Source of the DNA: Siphonodentalium dalli
Taxonomy: Eukaryota > Mollusca > Scaphopoda > Gadilida > Siphonodentaliidae
Length of the DNA: 64,000 nt
Assembly (NCBI GenBank): GCA_032622095.1
Contig: CP136069.1
Location: forward strand, 70,953,319-71,017,318
Reading direction: 5' to 3'
Part shown: in pieces, positions 11,224 through 23,252 of the stretch
Layout of the letters: each line of letters opens with the position of its first letter
How positions within the stretch are numbered: position 1 is the first letter of the stretch
The notes under the pieces: model-generated
Database searches by the model: none
What the model saw: only the letters and a program-made list of their open reading frames with translations
What the model was told of the DNA's origin: nothing
Made by a program: the position numbers and the translations under genes

Positions 11224-13455
11224 AAATCACTTCCCTTCAGATATTCGCTAACATTCAACCATATATAGAACTAACTGGCAGATTCAAGACATGATGTGCA
11301 CAAACCTGATGTATACGATTTTAGGCTAAGCATGGATCAAAATTAATAGCTCATTAAAATAAAAATTAAATTATGTGTAATATCCAACGTACCCTCCCAA
11401 ATCCTGCTTTGATTGGAAGGGGCTGTCATGTACATTATAATTAACAATAACAATAGTAAATTTTATTGAGCTATATAGTCCGTATACATCGAATTATACA
11501 TTCTAGTTTTGTCTGTATGAACGGTTGCCATTCAATATTATATATGTGTAGGATATGGCTAACTGCCAAATCCTGTTATAACCATCAATATCTTCCATCA
11601 TCATACCGTGAACTTTATTTTGGTTAAAATATGATATGTGTAATATAAATCTACCTGCCAGATATACGCTCTTTATCACGCGTTTCAAATGTGGCCTGGG
11701 CCATGAAACGGAATAACTGGTATAAGTCTTATGCGAATATTTATGTCCAATATCAACCAATTTGCACGAGGATATTATGAAGGCTCATACCTGATTATTC
11801 AAACATTGTAAGTATCTTGGCAATGACAAACGAGATATAAGAAGCTTCGATTATTTTAATCTTGGTAAATTGAATTTACCTATTCTATTGATTAGTTTTT
11901 CCACGAGTAAATAGTTTTACCAAAATTTTGTGACAAATATGCTTGCACATTAGTCAGTTCTTGGATACATATCTCTGACTCCCAAGTGGAAGCGTTTCCT
12001 CTTCGGGGATTGCATGTGTTCACATACCATTGCTTTAATCTCAAATTGAATAAAGTGCCCAATTGGCCTACGGACCCGTTACCAGTGAAAATATTATGTT
12101 TCGTTTGCTACTTGAAAATAACTAAATAACTATCCATTGAGAAAACAATATTGCGTATTGCAAACTAATGACATCCCCGGCGATTATGTTAAGAGATATA
12201 TGTTGGCCATTAACGTGGACAATGAATATAACCACTTTTTCTCAATTTATTACAAAAATAGTACATCAAATCAAATATGGATTTAACAAAATATGAGCAG
12301 TATAATACAATGGACATGCAGGACTCGAAATGGCACGTCGCACAATCGGACGCATGGTCAATAACGCACGAAATTATGCTATTGTTTTTGTGAGTTTCGT
12401 GTCTGCATGATTGTTTGCGCGAAATCAGTATCGTTTGTTGAATCGACTGTTTCCTGATACAAAACTGCGATAGCCTGAAAACACAGTAACCTTACCCCGT
12501 TAACGATATGGTCGGCATGGCTATGAGCGATGGACAAACCATGATACATGATATTATATTCTTGAAGATCGATTGATGATACATAGAATCCACAACAGCC
12601 AGACAATAGCAATAATGGATGATCAAGATTGAGCTGAAACGTGATTTATCATGTCACGCATTGTCGATCTTGCAGAGCCAATGAATCTGAACGAGTATCT
12701 TATTATTTTAAAAATTAAACATATCGCAAAGCTGCATGTACAAGCCTGCAATGAACTGACCAAACGCAATGTAATTCGTATATACGCACAATATGAGGTA
12801 CGATTCACTTTTGATTGACACGTATTCGGGTTCAGAAAGCGGTGGTCAAAATAGATTCATAAATATATGAACTACGGAAATAAACGGACCGTATATTCAA
12901 CGGACAGCATTATTGTATAAATGCAATTATCATATCTGAAACAATAAAACCGGCCCTGGTTTGTTGCAGTATGTTGCAATTTATGTGTGTAAAATACATG
13001 TATTCCATGTATTTTACATGGTCACACCAATCATTGATAGCATTAATCTCCTGCGCGCGATCTGTCCATTTCAACAGGCGAGATCAGTGAGTAGTTATAA
13101 GCCATTATCAAACTGACTACTATCATGAAATTTCAGACCAGTCATAAACATGACTTCTTTCATGGATGCCGAAATGAATAAATCCTGTCTGATATATGTT
13201 GCTGTTTTTCACGAATTTTAATTCATTTAAAATTGGATTTGATTTAGTTATGGTTTGGAAACAGGGCCACCCAAAACAAAAATAAGAGATGCAGAATTTG
13301 AAGCTCTGTTATGACGAAACCGGTTTAATGAGATTGCTGGGATCATTTGAGAGCGAGCTCATGTGATAACATTCAATTGGGATTTCAATGCAAATATCCA
13401 TAACAGCGCCAAAAAAATTAATGCATGTACAGCGTTGAAATTAATAAGAGTGACA
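11224..13455. other. Non-coding stretch, nothing recognised
   Basis: About 2.2 kb with no repeat or gene that I can name. There is a small hairpin at about 12995-13020 (AAAATACATG/CATGTATTTT) and one reverse AAAGAGCGT word at 11667. Minus-strand frames at 12379-12808 have no motif and no splice support. Confidence 0.35.
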
Positions 13456-13471
13456 CCCCCCCCCCCCCCCA
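13456..13471. repeat. Poly-C tract
   Basis: An uninterrupted run of about 15 C. Similar G runs lie at 13971-13980 and 35650-35661. They are candidate G-quadruplex or assembly-error positions. Confidence 0.8.
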
Positions 13472-15401
13472 TTCTTCACCCATAATCTACAGAAGAGTAT
13501 ATGTTTCTCAAGCCAAAGGTTGAACAAGTTCCCAAGTTTAGCCTGTATAGTCTTGTATTATAACATTTTCGACCATAATCCATGATTGGGGAGGGACTGG
13601 TTCTCGAAAGCATCGAATAACTGTGGGAGTTAGTTGAATGTATCAGCCGGGATTATCTGGGGAAGAATGTACAATATAATATTTTACTTAAATATTCCAT
13701 AGTTGTAAATTGTGCGTATACATGCATAACACAAGAGAGGAAATGTGACGTAGTTGGGAACTCGTAGCTAGACAACCCTTTTCCCGAATGAAGACACAAA
13801 GCAACACCACCTGCTGTACCTTCAAATTTAAAGCTGTAATAATATGTTCATAATTATATGAATAACATAAATTGTTGCATATTAGATTAATCACTCGTAG
13901 CAAACAGACACGACAGACATGACTGTCAACTAAAATATTTATAAATCAGGAGTGGTTTCTGGGGGGGGGGTCGTGACTCAGGGTGCTGCAACCTGCACCC
14001 CCTGTCAAGGAAATGTGCAATGGTCAGTCCGGTAGCTTCCGGAATAATATAGCCTCCATGATGGGGATCATAGCCCCTGCGTTTGGGGAAATCCTGGCGC
14101 CATCACTGGTACAAACACCATTTGGGTTACCGCGTGAATAGTTATTTTAAGCGGCCTGACGAATTCGTCCGAGTCAACGGCCCTCTGCACCGTCAGAGCT
14201 TGACTCACTGTGGTCAAACATAGCCTCAATGATTGGGTTGTCAGCGTACACTCAATAGTTCAGATCCGTATAGACCCTTTGGAATAAATATGGATCGATG
14301 TGTGTAAAATAGATGGATTCCGACGTTTCTTAATTAGTTTCTCAACATCGGCACATCTCATAATTTCGCAACGACTGAGAATGGTGTACTGTTTATTCGT
14401 TTTAGTTTGTGTTACACTGGATTCCTTATTCCTCGTCAATCAAAGTGTAATATTCATCTTCGTCATCAATAGAAACTTTCCATCTGATTTTCTCTTCTGA
14501 ACAAACAGTTCACACAATGAATGCTCAAACGTACCTCCTCCTGAATCACTACTAGCCATACTGAGTTATTTGGTTTGGCAGAATAACGTTTCTATAACGT
14601 ATACCATTCTGCCCGGATCATCCAGCTTCTCATGTTGCGACACAAAGTCTCAGGAGAAACCACATACTTCTAAAACATGAATTTACAAGTAGATTCCCGG
14701 GACCTAAATAATATGCGGACACTCGCAGTGTGGGCTTATTCGCACGCGACCGGAAACGGCTCCCATAAGATTTGTTCTTGGTGTCGGACCCCCCTCCATA
14801 CAACCATTATTCGTACACCATATTTTATATGTTACATATTGAATTCAAAGTATATGGAATAACTACTGTTTACACCAAACACCGAAGATCCACCGAAGAT
14901 CATTTGTTGACATCACATCTGATATCCTCATAACCAGCCCTGACCAAGTGGTCCTGCTAATGTGCTATGATGCTGGTGGGACTGCTGAATTGCTATGCTG
15001 CTGTTAGGACAAACTGATGCCGTTACGAAAACGTAAAGTTCTAAAGTTGCCATTTTCACGGTGTTTGGTTAATCCGAGCGATTTCAGAAAAAGCCACTGT
15101 CTATTTGAAACATTCAAGAACATAAATAGTTTTTGAAGAAAAAAAAATAATGGCTGCGCTGGTGTTTGCAAAACGATATGAACAACCATCTTGATCATAG
15201 TCGATTTGCAACAAATAATACACCCAGTATGAAACTATTTCGCAATATATGTTTATGAATGTTTCATACACATAATAGCTTTTCCTGGATATGTTCAGAT
15301 AACCCGAACACAGCGTAAATGACAACTTCAGAAAATAACGGTACTTTTTCTTAACAGCATCAGTTTGCCCTAACAGCATCTTAGCAATTCAGCAATTTAG
15401 C
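13472..15401. other. Non-coding stretch
   Basis: No clear gene. Short hydrophobic frames at 14300-14500 (+) lack splice context. A minus-strand frame pair at 15004-15379 is AT-driven. Confidence 0.3.
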
Positions 15402-15552
15402 AATTACCCATAATTCTGCTTGTTGTCATTCATCGGAAAGCTCTCAGTGAGAGCTTTCCGATGAATGGCAACAAGCCATATTTCCGACTAAATCCTAAAA
15501 AATTACGCATAATTCTGCTGTGGTTAAGGTCGATTATTTAGGGAATTACTGT
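15402..15552. mobile_element. Family D MITE, copy 3, with internal perfect hairpin
   Basis: The right half matches family D (ATTCTGCTGTGGTTAAGG, ATTATTTAGGGAATTACTG then TA). The left half is short. The centre is a near-perfect hairpin: TCATTCATCGGAAAGCTCTC directly followed by GAGAGCTTTCCGATGAATGG. It is a rearranged copy of the 6303 element. Confidence 0.7.
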
Positions 15553-15834
15553 ATCACTAAATTCACCACTTGGTGTCCTCATTCTCTTTATGGCTCATCG
15601 TGTCTGGAAATTATCTGTATTATCAAATTAATAAGTTTATTAGTTTCTTTAGAAACTTTTTAGAAACAGTGTTTTTCTTTTTTAGTTTAGTTTCTCAATA
15701 TTCCCAAATTGGCAGACGACACAATGCATAATCGAGGTGCCCAAATGGGTGCACACCACCATCTGTGAACTAAAACCTGTGTCCAGGATAAACGCTATTT
15801 ATTTTTACCGAAACAAGATTAGGCTAACAAGAAC

Positions 15835-16417
15835 GGGGCCCTGTTTCATGAAGGCAACTTATGACATAGTTGGGACTTAAGATGGTCATAAGTTCAAACT
15901 TCAGTCATAAGTGCGTTTCACGAACAAAGTCTTAACCTAAGATGGTCTTAACTTTGGTCTTAACTTTAAGACTGGTGTGAGGTGTCATAAGATAATCTTA
16001 AAGTTAAGACCTACGTTGTGATCCGCAGTTGGTCCGAAATGTGGATGGGATTTAAGAATAAAATATATTCCGGCTACCTTTCGGCAAGAGCCATCTAGAG
16101 CACGATTTTATATTCTACTTGGTAGCCAAAACCCAGCAATTCAGAAAAGTTTAGCGATATTTGTCAAGGCGTGTATGAAGATTCACGAAAAAACAAGAGA
16201 TGACAAAACGTGATTCGATTAATCATATGTACATATGCTGTCATTATGAATGTTTAGTGTCTTATGTACCTAATCTACAAAATGAGAAAACAAATTACGA
16301 CGATACTGATGATGGCGTTATAAACGTTGCCAGGACGACAATCACTAAGATGCCAATATGAAGATGATTAGCGACGATGATAATGATGACGATGATGATG
16401 ATGACGACGGTGATGAC

Positions 16418-16448
<31 letters not shown>

Positions 16449-17791
16449 ATGACGATGGTGATGATGATGGACAATGATGATGAGGATGAGGAGGATGGTG
16501 ATGATGATGATGATGATGAAACTGATGATGATGACAATGTCGAGGACGATGATGACGATGGGGACATCGATGATGATGATGACGATGATGTAAGTGACCC
16601 CATTGTATATATGTATATATCCATGTTCTGCATTAATTTGCAGCTTTGACAATTAAAGCATAGCATAGCATAGATCTAGTTCATGTATATATTATTATAA
16701 ACACATTTAACTGAATAACACCTTGCTAGCACGGAGGGGTGTTTCAGAAATGGTAGCAATTCATAACCAACTGGTAAGCTATATCAGTGACGTGGCCAGT
16801 GGTTGCAAGATTGGCGGGGTGTCCGCTACTAACTGTAAACCGCCAAGACCGGACTATATATACATTTCTAATTGCTGTTACAAAAAGAATATATTTACAT
16901 AGAGTTGAACATCATTTGCGATTCAAATCACCCAATACGCAGTTTGTTAATTATAACAGGCGTTTAGCACATTTGTCAACCGAACCAGAGCAAATGGCAC
17001 TAACATCATTTATATATGGCTTCTACAAGTATGTCTCAGATTGGAAATAAGTATATTTGGAGCACGATATGAAGTCCTATTCACATTATAGCAATATAAA
17101 TAAAGAGCGTTTTGTTTTAGTATTCCATGAATGTTGGCAATCAATAAAGAGCGTTCAGCTCAGTGCTTCCATTGTGGTGTATTGCATGTGTATGCCGTGT
17201 TGGCGACATATTCGGTTTCCTGGTTTTTTGATGCTTCAAGAACCTAATATCAGCATTGAAAGGAGCGAACATATGTCTCGCGTCGCTTTAATGGCATGTT
17301 ATATGGGTGAAGGTTCACATTCTGAGTTAGGATGTATAAGTACCTTTAATAACTGAAATAATATATTTGAGCTCGATACGTTTGTATAAAATAGGCATTG
17401 GAGGCATGCAGCTATGTGTGGATGGGGTCTGACGCGAAAACACAGTTAAAAAGCGCTCGTGCAGTTAAGTATGCACCAGTCATTATACTGATTATCGCCC
17501 TTGCATTAAAATATCATAATTATTCTTAGACACGCCCTAGTATCTGTCACCAGACACTGTACCTAGGCATATGACACACACAGAACCAACATTTTCTGTG
17601 CATAGTTGTAATAAATTGTCGAGAGCCAGTCTAAAAGCGCGCGAACTTAAATTACTACTTAAGTAGGACTTAATCTTGTTTTGTGAAACGCGTTCTTGAA
17701 ACGGAAAAGTTACATCATAAGATCCACCTTATATCTTAGATTAAGTCCATATTAAGATAATCTTATGACATTGCTTCATGAAACAGGCCCC
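15835..17791. mobile_element. TIR element of about 1.96 kb, non-autonomous
   Basis: GGGGCCCTGTTTCATGAAGG at 15835 is matched by CTTCATGAAACAGGCCCC at 17774-17791 in inverse orientation. Both ends are followed inward by sub-terminal TAAG/CTTA words (GACTTAAGATGG, CATAAGATAATCTTAA at the left; GGACTTAATC, TAAGATAATCTTATGAC at the right). 'GGGCCTGTTTCA' ends are common in invertebrate DNA transposons. No transposase frame is seen inside and no target duplication is obvious. A GAT microsatellite and two exact AATAAAGAGCGTT words (17099 and 17143) lie inside. Confidence 0.6.
16364..16600. repeat. GAT/GAC trinucleotide microsatellite
   Basis: About 235 bp of imperfect GATGAT, GATGAC and GAGGAT repeats. 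It opens frames on both strands that read as runs of Asp/Glu/Met (+) or Ser/Ile/His (-). These are artefacts of low complexity. Confidence 0.9.
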
Positions 17792-18096
17792 AGATCTTTA
17801 TTGTACCTGCTTTTTAAATTTCATGAAATAATTATTTCTGTGGTGTACACATTCCTTATATAAATATTTAAATATGCAAGGTCTGATTTGACACCAAATT
17901 AGACCGAATTTTCAAAGTCAATTTCCCATTACTAGGTATAAGAAAACGATAGGATATAGTCCTAATCACCATCATTCGTATATATGTAGCTGACATCGCC
18001 AAAATCCACAAAAGCATCCATCAATAAATCATTGAGAACTACACTAGTGAACGCTATTTATTGTCAACCACTTTTGGGTGGAACCTGGAGCATGGA
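17792..18096. other. Short non-coding stretch
   Basis: AT-rich sequence between the TIR element and repeat E. It contains the near-motif AACGCTATTTATTG at about 18050. Confidence 0.3.
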
Positions 18097-18480
18097 CATA
18101 TTTAAAGTGATGTGAAACGCCTCGGTAGGGTGATCAAACAGAAAGGGGGAATATACTCTTGATCAAAGTAGTTATTTTTTACGATTATTAATCAAAATTG
18201 GCAACACACACACCATCATGCTTATATATTAATTAAATGCAATGACTCTCAATGTCGAAATCATTTGTGTTAGTTTATCACCGATAGTTTCGTCCAGAAT
18301 CGAGATGTAAATATTTACAATTGAGCGTAGTTCAGACGATGTTTTCAATGGAGTGGTATGACCGATTTCGTTGAAATTTTCGGCGATGTTAGTAGAATGC
18401 TACATTCTCAAGGTTGTTATAGCGCATGTGTACTAACTTATAAATTTCACGCACCCGAACAAGTCCATAGTACGTCTTTA
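18097..18480. repeat. Repeat E, copy 1 (uninterrupted)
   Basis: The words ATTTAAAGTGATGTGAAACG, GGTAGGGTGATCAAA, AATCGAGATGTAAATATTTA, CGATGTTTTC and CGAACAAGTCCAT occur in the same order as at 54495-56056. There they are split by a 1.15-kb palindrome array. This copy therefore shows the uninterrupted state. It has no coding content. Confidence 0.8.
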
Positions 18481-19209
18481 ATGGGAGACTATCACTGGAA
18501 TAGGTGGTTGCCTGTCAACATTTAAAACTAGATATCTGACCAACAAAATCTCCTGTTATATTTACTCTAATTATGTTCTGATATAGAAAATGTATAGATG
18601 AGTTTTAAATTGGCTTTATGGTATTTATCGATGTAGTGTGATCGATGGAGCCGGACCGGTATCCAACAACAGAGAGCACAATTTCTGGCTTCAAAACACC
18701 ACAGGGTATTATATAGCTTTAAGCAATTTCACCACATGACTTCGTCTAAGAGTGTACGTGACCTGCTGTATCATATGAGCGGGCATCATCAATATGTTAT
18801 GGAATTAATCGTTACCCAATGACCAAAGCGTCCAGAGATGTTTACTCCATCGATGACAAGCTACGGGAATTGTCAATTTGCTGCTGGCATATAATTGCGA
18901 CACTGGAAATGTTTGCATCGATGTCTGGCTCGCAGCAGTTCTGCGATTCATAATTAAAGAACTCGTTATACGGCGCATACCCAAGTGTATAGTGTTACGC
19001 GCAAATAGTGGAACATCGTGGATGTATAATGTATTTTCGTAAAACGCCACCTTTAAGGCAGTATATACTTCACTTAAGAAACTACATAAAGATCGATTGG
19101 GGTCATTGACTGGCAGAGTAATGAAAGTGTGTGAATACCGAATCATACGAACTTTGTTTAATTACTCTCCCGGTCAAAACCAATGTCCCAGATCGATCTT
19201 TAAGTAATT
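18481..19209. other. Non-coding stretch
   Basis: Includes a minus-strand open frame of 113 codons (18805-19146) with no recognisable motif, signal peptide or splice donor. I see nothing else. Confidence 0.3.
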
Positions 19210-19300
19210 CATTATAATCATATACCAGTACATTATAATCATATACCAGTACATTATAATCATATACCAGTACATTATAATCATATACCAGTACATTTTA
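19210..19300. repeat. 21-bp tandem repeat, 4 copies
   Basis: CATTATAATCATATACCAGTA repeats four times without a gap and almost without mismatch, then degenerates into CATTTTAATAG. Confidence 0.95.
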
Positions 19301-20611
19301 ATAGAACAGTAATAACATGAACAACTTTCAAAACTACCAAAACAATTGTAAGTATCATATTGTTCAAATTATAACAGTGTCCTAAAAATGACACGCAGCT
19401 AACGTGCGTACACGGTTGGCTTGATGTGGGGTATGTGGTGCACAGCTGTTTATGACGTGCACAGCATGCAGCGAGTACGCACGATCGGCTTGACGTGACG
19501 TAGGTGGTTCATATCATGGTATGAAGGGTATACTTATTGGTTTACGAAACTAGGAAACATTCGTATAAACCGTATGACGATTTTTACTGATTCTTATGGG
19601 CGATAATTGTGCGAATATAGTGGGTGTATGGTTATAATAAAATAATGCATAATATCTAAACAAAAAAACAATAAAAATCACCATCCTTCTCACGAATAAC
19701 GTTACTATGCAATATGCAATTAACAAAACCCAAATTATTTTTGCATAAGCAATTCGATCCCATCATTGAATTACTTGTTTAAACATTCCTTATTCCTATA
19801 GTCCTCTCAGTGACCCCAATGTACAATATAATCAACGTTCTTCCTCTCCAAGTTCAGCTGCAGTGTCATTGACCCGTTCGTTTATAATGTGGGGGACTCA
19901 GGTGCGGGGTAGTGTTGCTATGATATCTTCTTCGCTTTGGATAGCCGTTGTGTCTTCGCTTTTATTATTCTGGACGGTTATCGAAGTTACATGCATTTGC
20001 ACCAGCTCCGTGCTCACAGCCGTTATTACTGTGCGACAGTGTTTAACTGTTGTATATTGTATTGGGATTATGATTGTCTAATAATAGATATACCATAATT
20101 GCCATTCGTTGTTCATGGACATTTATGGCCATGCTCTGATCCGACTGGCATATTGAGATGCTCCTCAACTCAGATCAAGCTATTTCGCAGAAAACATGCA
20201 TATTCGTATTAATGTTCAATGATTGCATGCACACGCATAAGCAGGTGGTGTGTGTACCACTGAACTACATAGAGTTCCATATACAACAGGTCATCCAGCA
20301 TTTTTTCAACCCACACTACATGGATCTTTCGTTGAATCAGATAGTCTATATAACCCCAGTAGAATGTGTTTAACTAGAACCTACCGCCATCTCATGGCAT
20401 ATTACAATTCCAAAAAAAAAAAAAACACACATACACCCTCACACATTAAATATGTGGTTACAACTAAGAAAGCCTTCGGTTGGTAGCTAGGCTTAGAATA
20501 TCAGTTTTATTAATTTAATAGTGAAATGTCTCAATATGAATTTTACATCCAATTTCAGTTTATTCGCCGCCGGGTGACATGTATGTCAGGATGGATGGTG
20601 TGCTCAGTATG
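19301..20611. other. Non-coding stretch
   Basis: At 19390-19505 a CG-rich patch with GTGCAC and GTGCGTAC words looks like a weak imperfect repeat. A hydrophobic plus-strand frame at 19863-20081 lacks any support beyond length. Confidence 0.3.
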
Positions 20612-20932
20612 ATGCGTTTATCGATAATTATGTAATTATAATAATCTTATTATAACAGTAATTTAAAAAAAAATCAGTGCCTGCGAAATGAAAACGTAAT
20701 TTAAAAATTCAAATTATGTTCTTAAAATCGATGAAAATAATCTTGTTATATATGGAGTTTTAGATATGTAATACGTAATAATAACGGTGTAAATTTATTA
20801 TAACAGCATTGAAAAAAAATCCGTGCCTGAGAAATGGAAACTTATTGAAAACATCAAATTATGTTCATGAAAATCGGTATGATCGGTCGAACGGAAGAAT
20901 ACCGGGATTGCCTGTTTGTGTTAACGTATTAT
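20612..20932. repeat. Repeat F, copy 1 (two 151-bp units), Helitron target
   Basis: It matches 29941-30256 along its length (for example TAATTATAATAATCTTATTA and GGTATGATCGGTCGAACGG). Internally it is two diverged 151-bp units, seen from TTATAACAG...ATCAGTGCCTGCGAAATG near 20650 and TTATAACAG...ATCCGTGCCTGAGAAATG near 20801. It is cut after GTTAACGTATTA by the 5' end of Helitron A. In copy 2 the same word continues into TGTTTTATAC. Confidence 0.85.
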
Positions 20933-20940
20933 CTCATATA

Positions 20941-21441
20941 TATGGAATCCTATTAGGGCCACTTGCTAATGGCGCTTTCGGCGCTTTCGGCGCGATGCGC
21001 CGAAAGCGCCGAAAGCGACAAAAAGTGCGCCATTAGTAACGCGCCGAAAGCGCCGAAAGCGACAAAATATGCGCCGTTACGGCGCACTATTTGTCGCTTT
21101 CGGCGATTTCGGCGCGCGCGCCGAAAGCGACAAAATGTGCGATATTAGCGCATGTTTCGGCGCGCCGAAAACGACAAAATGTGCGCCGTAACGGCGCACA
21201 TTTTGTCGCTTTCGGCGCGTTACTAATGGCGCACTTTTTGTCGCTTTCGGCGCGCGCCGAAAGCGCCATTAGGCATACTATTAGGTCCACTCCCTAATGG
21301 CGCGCGCCGGAAGCGACAAAAAGTGCGCCATTAGGGTATGTTTCGGCGCGCGCCGAAAGCGCCGAAAGCGCCGAAAGCGCCGAAAGCGACAAAAAGTGCG
21401 CCGAAAGCGCCATTAGCAAGTGGCCCTAATAGGATTCCATA
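20941..21441. mobile_element. 501-bp palindromic GCCGAAAGC element
   Basis: Both ends carry TATGGAATCCTATTAGGG...CCACTTGCTAATGGCGC in inverse orientation, about 50 bp without mismatch. The inside is built of repeated modules (GCGCCGAAAGC, GACAAAAAGTGCGCC, GCGCCATTAG) in both orientations, so much of the unit can self-pair. CATATA lies on each side (20935-20940, 21442-21447). Removing the element plus one CATATA restores the Helitron 5' end TCTCATATATATTTTGAAG, so it is an insertion with a 6-bp target duplication. It is GC-rich in AT-rich surroundings. No protein is credible. Confidence 0.85.
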
Positions 21442-21509
21442 CATATATATTTTGAAGACCTCTGTCTGTCTGTTTGTCTGTCTGTTTGTCATTAATACAA
21501 ATCTACGAT

Positions 21510-22262
21510 TCTCGACCGATCGGGACCGATCGGGACGAAACTTGGTACGTGTGTGTAGTTTGACCAGGCGGTGGTCGTTGTCGTATTGGCGAGCCCGTGC
21601 GACACCCGTGCAGCACATGCGCAGACGAGATCTCGGAAACGGGTGGAGCTATCGACTTGAAATTTGGTATGTGAACGTATCTTGCCCCGAGTACGAATTT
21701 TATCGGGTCGCCGAGCCCATGCGACGCCAGCTTCGCGCATGCGCAGACCAGATCTCGGAAACGGGACGAAACTTGGTACGTGTGTGTAGTTTGACCAGGC
21801 GGTGGTCGTTGTCGTATTGGCGAGCTCGCTTGCGACGCACGTGCAGCGCATGCGCAGACGAGATCTTGGAAACGGGTGGAGCTATCGACTTGAAATTTGG
21901 TATGTGAATGTATCTTGCCCCGAATACGAATTTTATCGGGTCGCCGAGCCCGTGCGACGCCAGCTTCGCGCATGCGCAGACAAGATCTCGGAAACGGGTG
22001 GAGCTATCGACTTGAAATTTGGTATGTGAATGTATCTTGCCCCGTATACGAATTTTATCGAGTCGCCGAGCCCGTGCGACGCCAGATTCGCACATGCGCA
22101 GACGAGATCTCGGAAACGGGTGGAGCTATCGACTTGAAATTTGGTATGTGAATGTATCTTGCCCCGGGTACGAATTTTATCGGGTCGCCGAGCCCGTGCG
22201 ACGCCAGCTTCGCGCATGCGCAGACCAGATCTCGGAAACGGGTGGAGCTATTGACTTGAAAT
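21510..22262. repeat. 122-bp tandem core of Helitron A
   Basis: The anchor TCTCGGAAACGGG recurs at 21631, 21753, 21864, 21986, 22108 and 22230: period 122, with one 111-bp step. The units alternate two leading phrases: GACGAAACTTGGTACGTG and GGTGGAGCTATCGACTTGAA. The period is not a multiple of 3 and the frames are unrelated, so the long frames across it on both strands are artefacts. Confidence 0.9.
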
Positions 22263-22305
22263 TTGGTTTTTGAATAGCCCGGACAACGTCGGGCTCATCG
22301 GCTAG

Positions 22306-23252
22306 TCTAATATATATTTGAGGAAAGTCTGCGCGTGTGTGTGTCTGTGTGTCTGTCTGTGTGAGCGCGATGGACTCGAACACGGCTGGACCGATTTCGA
22401 CGAAACTTGGTACGGGCACGTAATATCACCCGGGAACTAACATAGACCCATCCATTTGTTCGTGTGGCGTGACCTTGACCTTCAAACCGATAACCTTCAA
22501 TCTCTATCTCGGCTCCTGCTGGGCCGATTTCGACCAAATTTGGTATGTGGGGGCAGTGTGAGACGCCGACATATATCGTCACACCCGGATGCCCGTGCGG
22601 CGTGACCTTGACCTTTCAAATGACCTTGAACCCGTATATCGGTATCCGCTGGGCTGATTTCCACCATTTTTGTGGTGTTGGTGTAGTTTGACTCCAGGAG
22701 TAAAATGGACATATCCGTTTGCCCGTGCGGCGTGACATTGACCTTCAAATGACCTTGAACTCATATCTCGGGATCAGCTGTGTCGATTTCCACCGAATTT
22801 GGTGGAAACGGGTAGTATGAGGCACTGAACAATTTCTTCACACCCGGATGCCCGTGTGGCGTGACTTTGACCTTTCAAATGACCTTGAACATGTATCTCG
22901 GTTTCCGCTTTGCTGATTTCCACCATTTATGGGGTGTTGGTGTAGATGGGGATGCCAATGAATTTCGTCCCACCGGGATGCCCGTGCGGCGTGACATTGA
23001 CCTTCAAATGACCTTCACTCTCTACCTCAGGATCCGATGGGACTATCGGGATGAAATTTCGTAGGTATGGATGGTTCGGGTTGCCAAACATTTTCAACGG
23101 GTAGCGGCGTGAACTTGACCTTTAAATGACCTTGAGCCTGCATCTCGAGATCCGCTGGGCCGATTTTCTCCATTTTGGGGTATTGGTGTAGATGGGGATG
23201 CCAATAAAAAACAACACAACGACTATCTCCGTCAGGACGGGTACCCAGCTAG
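22306..23252 (+). mobile_element. Helitron-like element B
   Basis: It starts TCTAATATATATTTGAGG directly after the CTAG of element A. A GTGTGTGTCTG microsatellite follows, then six units of about 130 bp carrying GTGCGGCGTGACCTTGACC (at 22463, 22595, 22725, 22854, 22984 and about 23103). The 3' end is hairpin CCGTCAGGACGG, then GTACCCAG and CTAG|T at 23249-23252. No Rep/helicase frame is present. The core is dense in TGACCT words (AGGTCA on the other strand), the half-site of nuclear receptors. Confidence 0.7.

Larger units (their letters stand above)
20933..22305 (+). mobile_element. Helitron-like element A
   Basis: The 5' end is A|TCTCATATATA, split from TTTTGAAGACC by a 501-bp palindrome. 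Then come a TCTGTCTG microsatellite and a 122-bp tandem core. The 3' end has the Helitron hallmark: hairpin GCCCGGACAACGTCGGGC at 22277-22294, seven bases, then CTAG|T. No Rep/helicase frame is present, so it is non-autonomous. The 3' CTAG abuts the 5' TC of the next element. Mollusc Helitrons and 'pearl'-type elements share this plan of a terminal hairpin plus minisatellite core. Confidence 0.75.

Noticed and set aside
16295-16666. Overlapping Ser/Ile-rich and Asp-rich open frames
   Set aside because: They are translations of a GAT/GAC trinucleotide microsatellite in several frames on both strands.
21000-21430. Possible CRISPR-like array because of short repeated GCGCC modules
   Set aside because: Spacing is irregular, modules occur in both orientations and the whole is a palindrome in a eukaryotic genome.
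21338-22273. Long frames rich in Arg/Cys across the 21-22 kb region
   Set aside because: They run through the 501-bp palindrome and the 122-bp Helitron core and reappear on both strands; the period is not a multiple of 3.
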